Shown piece after piece: positions 50,267-62,200 of a stretch of DNA of 64,000 bases; position 1 is the first letter of the stretch; each line of letters starts with the position of its first letter. This DNA comes from Bacteroidetes bacterium RIFCSPLOWO2_12_FULL_37_12 (GTDB lineage Bacteria; Bacteroidota; Bacteroidia; 2-12-FULL-37-12), in contig MEPC01000034.1 of NCBI GenBank assembly GCA_001769655.1, positions 128,174 to 192,173 of the forward strand, written 5' to 3'. Both the position numbers and the translations under genes were made by a program. The notes beneath the pieces were generated by a model. The model was not told the DNA's origin and made no database searches. It worked only from the letters and a program-made list of their open reading frames with translations.

Positions 50267-53200
50267 ATGAAATGGTTGCCTAAAAAATATTTCCTGTACT
50301 GCTGTTTATGCAGTTGGTTTGTTGCGAACATTCCTGTGATGATCGCGCAAGCACAACCCATTACCGTTACGCCTTATCCGGATAAAATGACAATTGAGAA
50401 TTTTATCCGAACGAATCTTTTTGGTACCCAGAGCAACGTAGATATTCAATCGCTAACCTTTAGAGGTGATATAAGAGCGTTCGGATCATTTATTAAAAAA
50501 TCCAGCGAAAAACTTGGGATTAATCAAGGCATACTATTAAGCACAGGCAATGCTACTGATGCTACCGGTCCTAATACTGCTGGCTCCAAGAAAAGTACAC
50601 CATTGGGCACAGACGGAGACCCAGACGGAGACGACCAAATCAGAAATTTGGTAGGAGATGCTTCAACCGTTACTCAGGATGCGGCGGTAATAGAAATTAC
50701 TTTCACCCCTGCTTTCAATAATTTTTCATTCAATTATGTTTTTGCCTCCGAGGAATATAATGATTTTGTTTGCCAAAGTTATAATGATGCATTCGGTTTC
50801 TTTCTGTCAGGACCCGATCCTAACAATCCGGGGTATTCTTATGAAAACATGAACATCGCCACTATTGATGAAACAAATATCTATGTTTCTATCAATACTA
50901 TAAACAATTGTGTGAACGATTGTAGTCAAGGAGAAAATTGTCATAGCATTAAATTTATTGATAATACAACAAAGATAGATGATATTGAATTTGATGGATT
51001 CACAACAGCGCTTAATGCCAAAGCCAACGTAGTGCCTTGTACTACATACACTTTAAAGATAGTGATAGCCGATGTGAAAGATGCTGACTTTGATTCCGGT
51101 GTTTTTCTTGAAAGCGGGAGTTTTCAGAGTACAGATATTCTCATCACGGCACAGGGGAATACCACCATTTGTGCAGGAGATAAAGTTACATTAAAAGCTC
51201 CGGACAATTTAATGGCACCGTTAAATTGGAAATGGTATGTAGGTGGACTGCCTATAGCTGGCACAACCTCCCTCACAACGTATGATGCTACCACAGCAGG
51301 GTTTTATAGCATAGGTGTTTTGGAAGGTAATTGCATAGACGCTGAAGTATTTTCCAACAGCATTGAAGTCACCGTTGACCAGCCACCCGCCGACGTGGCT
51401 ATAACAGGAAACCATTACTTCTGCGAAGGAGGATCTACAACACTCACCGCCTCAAGCGTTACTGCCGATGTCACCTGGTCATGGGCGCTCAACGGAACTC
51501 CTCTTGCGGGAGAATCTCAAAATACGCTCAACGCAACTATAGGTGGGACCTATACACTTACCGCAGAAAAAGGACAATGCAAGGTAACAGAGGATTTTGT
51601 AGTAACCGAAACCATTCTTGCGCTAACCCTTTCCTCTAAGGGCGCCAGTTGCGAGGGTTTCTCAGATGGGGAAGCGACCGTATTGGTCAAAGGCGGCTCC
51701 ACTCCTTATTCATACATCTGGAATGATGGGCAGACCCAAAGTACAGCTACAGCAAACGGACTTTCTGCCGGAAGCTACCAGGTAACTGTTACCGATGTAA
51801 ACGGGTGTACCAAGAGCGGCGCCATTGCCATAACGGAACCATCGGCGCTGAGTTTATCTCTTGCCCAGGGGGATAAAGGATCCGTTGTGATCACCGAAAG
51901 TGGGGGCACTACTCCTTATTCCTATTTGTGGTCAACAGGAACAACAGACAGAGATATAAAATCTCTTGCCACGGGGACTTATACTCTTACCATCACCGAT
52001 AACCATCAATGCACCGCCTCCGCTGAGGTGGAGATAACCAATGGTTGTGCGCTGAGCGTTAATCTTTCGCAATCACAATCCATTGATTGTTACGGCTCTG
52101 CCAGCGGGGCTATTGAACTGACCCCTTCGGGAGGAACACCTGGCTATAATTATACATGGAATACGGGTGTTACAACGGAAGATTTATCCGGATTGATTGC
52201 AGGCGCTTACCGTGTCACAGTTACCGACCTGTATTCCTGCACTGCTTCTGGAGAAATTGCATTGACAGAGCCATCGCAGGAGGGGGCTTTACGTGTCACT
52301 GAAACCGTTACACATGTTACGTGTGCAGGGTTGAATAATGGAGCGATAACCCTTGATTTAAGCGGAGGGGAAGGGTCCTATTTTGTAGTATGGAACAACG
52401 GACAAACGAACCCAAACCTTTATGAGCTTACAGCCGGTGTTTACAGTGTTACCGTAACTGATACCAAGGGCTGTTCATTATCTAAATCCATTGAAGTCAC
52501 AGATCCCCTTCCATTATTGCCTGTGGTAAATGTTACCGATATCAGATGCTTTGGAGAAAACAATGGCAGTATTTCCATACCGCAAATCTCTGGGGGCACA
52601 CCTCCTTATACTGCCAAATTAAAAGACCTTAAGGAAGGGTTCATTACCGAAGGGACTATTTCAAGCAATGAAGGAAATTACAGCGCTATTTTTGAAAATC
52701 TAATGCCTATTGTTGATGGTTACCGGCTGACGATACAAGACAGTAAGGAATGCGTGTTTGAGCAGGAATATACGCTGGTGGAGCCGGCATTATTAATTGT
52801 GGTGATAGAAAAAAGTCAAACCACGGGAACGGCTACCGCCATAGTTTCAGGAGGAAGACCCCCTTATACTTATTTTTGGGCAAACTCTACGAACGAACCA
52901 ACGGCAATTGGCTTGAAAGACGAGCAATATTCGGTAACGGTAACTGATAGTAAAGGATGCGTGGCAGAACAAACCATAGGGGGGGAAGGAACCGGTTGTA
53001 CTGCCGCAATTTCGTTACATGTTTTAAAAGATGTAAGCTGTGCCGGAGGAAATGACGGAAAAATTGAAGCCATTGTGAATGGGGCAACACCGCCTTATAC
53101 CTTTTTCTGGAGCCATGATGCTTTCCTCCGTACTTCCCCTGCCATGAACCTTAAAAAAGGGAGCTACTATGTGAGTATTTCCGATGCGGATGGTTGTAAA

Positions 53201-56200
53201 GCAGTAAGCGGAACTGTAGTTGTCACTGAACCCTCTGCACTAAACACGGAGATACGGAAAGCTGAAAATATACTTTGTTATGGTGAAAAGACGGGAACCA
53301 TTGAAACAGAAACATTAGGAGGAGTGTCACCCTTTACTTATTCCTGGCAAAAGGAAGGAGACCCTGCATTTTCAGCAGACACGCCAACGCTTATTGAAAT
53401 GGGAGCCGGAATATATACTCTGACGGTGAAGGATGCGCATGCCTGTGAACTTTTGACTACAGTGACACTGACACAATCTCCTCAACTAGTAATAACATCC
53501 ACTATGACAGCGGTAAGCTGTTATGGTGAGGTGGATGGTTCCATCACACTGAATGTAGAGGGTGGAGTTGGTCCATACGTGTCGTTTGCATGGACTACTC
53601 CCGGAGGAGGAACCAAAACAGACCAAGATATCAATGAATTGATAGCAGGGGATTATACCGTGACCGTCACAGATGCTGTTCATTGCACTGCTACTGCCGT
53701 CATAACCGTAACACAGCCGGATGTTCTTTCCGGAACGATTACCCCTTCTCCTACCATCCTGGGCACGGCTACTGTCACGCCCTCCGGTGGAACACCTCCC
53801 TATTCTTATTCCTGGTCGGGTGGACAAACTACCGCCACGGCTGTAGGACTTAGGGATGGAATAAATTACGTAACAATCACCGACGTTAATCAATGCCAGG
53901 CGGTAATTGAAACCGATATAAATGGATGTAAAATAGAAGCAAAAATTAATGCCGTCCATCCCCTGGAATGTTATGGTTCGGGAGATGGTAGCGCAAGCGT
54001 GCAAGTCAGTAATGAAAGCCAACAAAATAATACAAGCGGGGGAGAGTTGATTTATTCTTGGAGTAATGGCAGTGCATCACAACAGATTTTCAATGTACAA
54101 TCTGCAACCTATACAGTTACAGTAACCGAATACAGTACAGGTTGTTTTGCAACCGCAAGCGTATTTATAGATCAACCGGTGCAGATCACCATCAATAGCA
54201 ATGTGCAGCATAACGATGTGAGTTGCTTCGGCGGAAACGATGGAAGCATCACGGTTAAAGAGGGAAATATTACCGGAGGTATCGGAAATCTAAGGTATAG
54301 CTGGGGCGATAATAGTTCCATTACTACTTTGAGCAGGACAGGCCTGCCAGCCGGTACCTATACCCTCATTGTAACCGACTCCCAAGGTTGTACAGGAGCA
54401 CAATCCTATCAAATTACACAACCGGCACAACTTACTGTGTCGGTGGTGGCAACTCCTATCACTTGCTTTGGAGCCAATAATGGGAAGATAGACCTTACTC
54501 TCTCCGGCGGGACCACACCATACAGTTATAGCTGGTCGGGTAGTATCGCGCTTCAAACAGAAGACATAAGCAATCTTCTGGCTGGCATTTATACTGTGAC
54601 AATCACCGATGCACACCAATGCTCTACTACAAGTTCTGCTACTATCACCGAACCGGAAGTTCTCGCTCTCACAGTTACTGCAACAAAAAATGTTTCATGT
54701 TTTGGTAATAAAGATGGCAGTATAGATATTACAGCAAACGGAGGAAATTCTCCTTATAGTTTTAATTGGAGCAATGGCGCCACAACAGAAGATATTGACG
54801 GTATAAGAGGGGGAACCTATACTGTAACCATAACGGATGCCAAGCTATGCACTGTTAGCGGTACAGCTACTATTACTGAACCTGCTCCCATGATAATTGC
54901 CCTTACAGCAAGTAAAGTTGATTATTGTGAAGGGGAGGTTATTTCTTCTATATTAATAGCAACAGCAACCATACAAAATACCAGCGCCACACCTGATATT
55001 TCTTCTTATGCATGGCATAAAGATGGGACGCTGATGGATCCTCAATCAAATACTAATTCTATTACGGTAACCAATCCAGGAGCATACAAAGTTGTTGTAA
55101 CAGATCGGTCGGGATGTACAAAAGAATCCAATATCAAACAGATAGTAGTAAACACGCTTCCGACCATTAACATTACTTCATCTAAAACTACAAATGGACT
55201 TTGCACGGGGGGGAGCATTACCCTGACAGCAGAAATTTCAGGTTTTTTACCACTTGTAGATAAAGTACAATGGTATCTGAATGATGGTCTGAATAATGTA
55301 ATAATTGATGGCGCAACCTCTCTGAGCTATATGGTAACACAGGCGGGATCTTACCGGTTAGAGTTAACAAGGAGAGCATTATGTAAAAAAACATCAGGAA
55401 ATGTTGAAATTACTAATGATAATTTTACAATCGGTCTTGCCAAAACAGATATACTTTGCAACGGAAAGAATACGGGTGGTATAACTACAACGGTTATTCC
55501 CTCGCCTCCCACACCCACATACGCACCATACACCTATCAGTGGAATAACGGAAGCGCCACGGGGGCACTTACTAATTTAGCCGCAGGCACCTATACCGTG
55601 ACGGTTACGAATGGCAATCAATGTACCGCTACCGCTTCAGCAACGTTAACTCAACCGGCGGCATTGACGGTAAACATGACAAAAACGGATCTTCTGTGCT
55701 TTTACTACCTTGATGGAACTGCCGGTGTCACAGTGAGCGGCGGGGTGTCACCCTATCAATATAGCTGGTCAAATGGGAAAACTTCCGCAGACATCACTAA
55801 TCTTGGCGCGGGACAATATGGGGTAACTGTTACGGATGCCAATAACTGCACTGCCGGCGGTAATATAGAAGTCAAAAGCCCTGCTCTGCTTACTATTAAT
55901 TATCAACAATCAGTGAATAGCATTGACCTTACGGTAAATGGAGGCATTCCGGCATATAGTTTTAATTGGTCTGGTGATAAGGGTTTTAACAGCACATCAG
56001 AAGATCAGATGAACCTTGACAACGGAAAATACGGAGTTACCGTTACCGACGCCAATGGGTGTACTGCTAGCATGGATTTTAATATTACATGCGCTTCAAG
56101 CACTCTTCAGGCGCTAGTGACTATACAAAATGCGGCTTGCCAGGAGGTATGCAACGGATCGGCTTCTATTATGGCAAGTGGTGGAAGTGGTGGTCCAAAT

Positions 56201-59200
56201 GGAAAAGGGTACACTTATTCCTGGAGTACAGGCGATCAAACCCAAAGCATTAACGGGCTTTGTGTGGGTCAATACAGATTTACGGTTAGTGATACAAAAG
56301 AATGTATGGTTATAAACAATGCAGTAAACATTGGGAAGACAAGCATTTTAAAAGTTTCTATCACCAGCAAAAGTATATCCTGTTATGGCGGTAACAATGG
56401 AGAAGTAAGCGCCCTTGCGACAGACGGCATTGAACCGTATCAATATATCTGGAGTAGTAGCATCTCAGGAAGTACTTTAATCCAAGCGCAAACATTGACC
56501 GGTTTAGTTGCGGGAACATACAGCGTTACGGCAAGTGATTTGAACGGATGTAAAGCACAAGCAGAAACAACGCTCACGGAACCACAGGTATTAGAGGCGC
56601 TTATTGTGGGCACCGATGTTACGCACCAGGGAGGAAATGATGGAACGGCAAGTGTGAGCGTGAGTGGTGGCACAAGCCCTTATTCCTACAAGTGGTCTGA
56701 TTTGAATGGACAAACTACCCAGACAGCCACAGGATTAATTGCAGGTACCTATACGGTGACTGTTACCGATAAGCAATCCTGTAATACATTAACCAAAAGC
56801 GTAGAGATAAAAGATACCTCTACCCCATGTTTTACCCTTCAGATCCAGGAGAAGAACGATGTGAAATGCTTTAATGGCGCCGATGGCAGTATTACTGTTA
56901 CGGCATCCCCTGCGGGAGATTATTATACTTATACATGGAACCAGGGTCAAAATACCAACGCTATTGACCAACTCAGTTATGGATCCTATACCGTTACTGT
57001 AAGCGATTCCAAAAGTTGTACACAAACTATTTCGGCTATCGTTGAACAGCCGGCGGATTTAGTGTTAACCATAAGCACTACAGCCCCAACACCACCAAAC
57101 GATAATGATGGAACCGCTACGGTTACATCCGTTACGGGAGGCACTCCGGGGTATTCTTATTCCTGGAATACTGACCCGGTTCAAACCGGTCCTACTGCAT
57201 CTGGACTTTCTGTAGGTACTTATATTGTTACCGTAACAGACCAAAATTTATGTTCTGCAACCGGAACGGCAGTAATAGAGTTGATTTCTTCTTGTGCGAT
57301 GACGCTATCCATTACCAAAACAGATCTTATTTGCAACGGGGGTAGCACAGCCAGCGCTGAAGTACATGTAAACGGCGGTACTTCTCCTTTTACCTATATC
57401 TGGAGTAACAACGAAATAAATCCTGCAATCACAATAAACACAGCAGGAACTTATACTGTAACTGTAAGCGATCAGAAAAATTGCACCGCAGTAGCATCGG
57501 TAACCATTATTGAAACATCACCCCTCACTGTTTCGCTTAGTCCCACCGACCCCACCTGCAACGGTAAAAGGGATGGAAAAATTAAAGCGGATGTGATGAG
57601 TGGAAACCCACAATATAATTACACATGGTACTCTACCTCCGCCGACGCATTTAAGAGTAGCTATTCCTCATCTGAAATAACCGGCTTAGGACCCGGTGAT
57701 TATTATCTCACGGTAACCGATAAGAATAATTGCATAGCAACCTCCACGACTACTGTTCATACCGGACCTGAAACTTTTACTTTTGATGGTTTTATCGTGT
57801 CAACTATTAAATGTAACGGGGATGGTGGTGGAAGTATTTCAGCCGTTGTAACAAACAGCGGCGATGATTATACCTATAGTTGGAATAATGGTTTTAAAAA
57901 TAGCACCATAACAGGTCTTGAGCCCGGCGCTTATACTGTTACAATTACCAAATCAAACCAGTGTTTAGTTATCAGATCAACGCAGATCACCGAACCTTCT
58001 GAACTTGTTATTAATAAAATGAGCAAGAGCGATGCAACGCTTCCTACAGGAAATAACGGCTCAGCCGGTGCAGATGAGGTGATTGGTGGAACACCGCCTT
58101 ATACTTATTTGTGGAATACAGGAGAAACCTCTTCCAGTATTAATAACCTGTTTCCCGGCATTTATGGACTGACCGTTACAGATGCCAACGGGTGCTCTAC
58201 TTTTTCAGGAGTAACCATTGACGGTCCTGATGGATGTAATTTTCAAGCACAGCAGACACTTTTTGACGATGTCACCTGTAATGGAGGTAATGACGGTTCA
58301 GCCGGAATAACGGTTTATGGAAATACCGGTACCATTCACTATCAATGGGGGATAACCGGTCAACCGGATTCTCCGGTAGCTACTAATAACCTTAGCGGTG
58401 GAAATTATTCGGTAACGCTCACAGAGGATGGAACAGGTTGCTTAGCGGTAGTCCAGGTAACTGTTTCGCAGCCGTCGCCCATAAAAATTTCTTATACAAC
58501 CGCCAACGAATCGGATGAACCGGCTCCGGGAGCAGACGGATCCATAACGACCACAATAACCGGCGGGACGTCCCCCTATACATATACTTGGTCAAACGGG
58601 GCAAATTCCTCCGAAATTTCTTCCCTTGTTGCGGGAACGTACATCCTTACCGTTACCGATTTCAAAGGTTGCACAAGCATTGTTGCCATTCCACTGTACA
58701 GAGGAAAAATCACCTTATGTAATCTCACTTCTTTCCCGGAAGTAACCATTGCTACTGATTGTGATTCCCTTCTGAAAAATATTGCAGTTATGAATGCGAA
58801 AGCCAGGTACGCGCAATTTATAGAAGATGAACGGGAGAAATTCAGGCAAACAGTTAAAGACAAATGCCTTAGCGTATATGAAAAATTTGAAATGCGGTAT
58901 CGCGATGCAGAATATCATTATACCTTGTATTATTACGACCAGGCAGGTAATCTTGTGAGAACCATACCCCCTGAAGGGGTGAGACCCATTTACGATACGA
59001 CTAAAATACAGCAGATAAAAAAAGAAATTGTTAACAACGGTAGAAAAACTTTCACAACACACACTTACGAAACAAATTATCAGTATAATTCATTAAACCA
59101 ACTTGTTAAGCAATCGGTTCCTGATAACGAAGAGTTTGATATTCACGATGTAACTAATTCCAATACAGGTATTCCTGCGGGATTAAACATTGAAAAGACC

Positions 59201-62200
59201 TTGTTCACCGATGTTAGCAATGGATTCTTATTTGCCAGAGATAACAGCGGCAACGGTTTTATCTATACTACCGCTGATGGCGGCAAAACATGGGCAGAGT
59301 TAAAGTCGGTGGGAGTGCATGACCTTTACGACCTTCAACTAATACCCAATGGAAGTAATCCGGTGGTGGTTGCATGTGGCGCTGAAGGCACTTTTCTCAT
59401 CTCTAATGATGGCGGCGGCGATTGGAAGAATAAGCCGGCAGGATCTATTAATACTCAGACAAACCTGCATTTCACAAGCCCATTAAATGGAGTTCTGTTT
59501 GAGAATTCAGGAGTAATGCGTTTTACCGGCGATGGGGGAGAGAATTGGACATTAAATAAAAATCTGTTTGATATGCTTAACAAACCATTGCCACAAACAC
59601 TGGGCGATGTGTATTTTGCAAATCCTACTACTGCCTTTGCTGTAGCAAAATCTCAGGAAAAAGGATCTATCTATGCCTCCGGCGATGGAGCAAATACTTG
59701 GGGCAAAGCAGATAATATCAGGGTTGCGCAGAACCTCAAGACCTCGTTCTACCTTAATACCCTGTTCGGATTTGCCGCAGGCGAAGCCGGTTGTATCCTA
59801 AAAACAGAAGACGGAGGTAAGACATGGGTGAAAATCAGGGCTACGGGGTTGACTAGAAGCATCCATAAAATACAAGCCGCAAGCGCAATGGAACTTACAG
59901 TTATTGGAGATGATAACCAGCTCTATTATAGCACAAACGGGGGCAAACTATGGAATCCTTCCACCGGTATTCCAGGTTCAAATAAAGTGGCAGACATCGC
60001 TATGCTCGGAATAAGTCAATATGCACTGCTCGCTAACGGTCATATTTATAAAAGTGCAGATGCGGGAAAAAGCTGGAGCCAAAATATAATTACTATTCCA
60101 TCTGGCACAAGCAGTGAATATACATGCTTTGATGTTTTAAGTGAAACCGTATTCTATATTTGTAATAAAAACAATGAAGTTTTTTATACATCCGCTACTT
60201 CTCCTTCTGTGCAATGGACGGCATTCTCTTTACCACCAACAGGTGCAGGTGAAAGCATCGTTAAACTCAATGCAAACGCAAGCGATGGGTTATGTGTGCT
60301 TACAAGTAACGAAAAAATTTACCACTTTGATAGAAAAGATCCTCCTCCTCCTGCCTGGAGCAATGCTCTAAATACAGCAGTGAGGGATTTCCACTTTGTA
60401 AGCGATGTAAAAGGGTACTTAGTAAAAAATAATGGTGAAATTTATAACACTTCTGATGGAGGAAAAATATGGAGTTTGCTTTTATCTGTTCCTTCTATGC
60501 CGAGCGGTAGCGTGATAAATACTATTACTTTAGCTCAATCAAACTTAACTCCGTCGGAAATGAGCATTTGCATTGCAGGGAATAAAGGCGAAATACATGC
60601 CCTCACACCGGAAAGTTCTACAGAAAATCCATCACAGCCATGGATAGATGCAAGCTCCAACATCACCCCTCCGGCACTGAACAGTGTATTTATGACAGAT
60701 AACAGTAAGGGCTATGCAGGAGGCAATGGAGGAACATTGCTCAGAACTACAAACAGCGGAACGAATTGGAAGATATTAACTCCTTCAGCTAAAGTAAACC
60801 TTGAAAAAATTTACTTTAGCGACTATAATACCGGCTATGCTATTGCAGAGGGGGGAACGAAACTTTTTGGTATTTCAACTGATGCCAGCGTTAATGATGA
60901 GGTGGATTTCAGAGAAATTTATAATGTCTCCTCTGATCAGATACTATTGAAAGACCTGAAAGTATTACCCGATCGTATTCTAATTACCGCCACAGGAGGA
61001 AAACTTGTCAATGTCCCAACCAGTGGAGGAGCGAGAACAATAATTACAGTAGCCACAACAAATGATGTATTCACAGCCATAGATGCCATTGGCACAAATG
61101 CATTCATTGCCGGCAATAACGGTAACATATACGGCACAACGGACTTAAACTCGTGGGAATCAAAAACAAACATAAAACCACCGATTATAAATGACGCTGT
61201 AATGGTTAATTCCAGCGTGGGTTATGCTGTTGGGGTAGGTGGCTCAATCCTCAAAACCAAAGATGGAGGTAAAACATGGGACACACAAACTTTAGGTACA
61301 GGTACAGGTCAAGAGCTTAACGCAGTTTATTTTACCGGAGAAAATAACGGCATAGCCGTAGGAGAAAACGGAGTAATTCTGAAAACCACCAATGGAGGCA
61401 CAAGTTGGAATTTGATAACTCCACCGGTAACCACTTTCCAACTTAACGATGTTCATTTTACCGGGGCAAATCTCGGTATCATAGCCGGAAACGGTGGAAA
61501 ATTACTGCGTACCATGAATGGGGGTGACACTTGGAATGTGGTGTCATCGGGAACAACCAACGATCTGAATACGGTATATCTGTTTGACAATGGGTTTGGG
61601 ATTGCCGGAGGTAATAATAGCACAATAATTAAAGGAACAACAACAACAAGTCAATTGGATACATGGGCTGTTTTATCTAATGCGTTACCTGCTGGTATCA
61701 GTATCCATGACATTCATTTCAGTGATCATGTAACGGGTCATTTATCGGGTAGCCAAAGCGGTAGCGGCGCATTGTATAAATCTGTTACAGGCGGTGTCAC
61801 ATGGATTGAAGTAACAAACCATAATATCATCGGAAATATTACTGACATGAATTTTACTGACAATCGCCACAAAGCATTTCTTTCGGGAGTAGGAAGTACG
61901 GTATCATTATACCGCGATGAAGCCGACGAATATTCCAGCCGTTTCTGGTACGACAGATTGGGTAGATTAGTGGCATCGCAGAATATAAAGCAGTTTAAAC
62001 AGAATGCATACAGCTATACCCGATACGACGCTTTGGGCAGAATCATTGAGGTGGGAGAATTATTATCAACGGTTGAACCAACCGATGCTCAGATTAATCC
62101 ACCGGCTGAACCAGCCGATGCCCTTAAATTTCCGGATAACTGGAACCTGAACCGCCAACAGGTAACGCGTACATTTTATGACCGAACAATTGGAGCGGAG

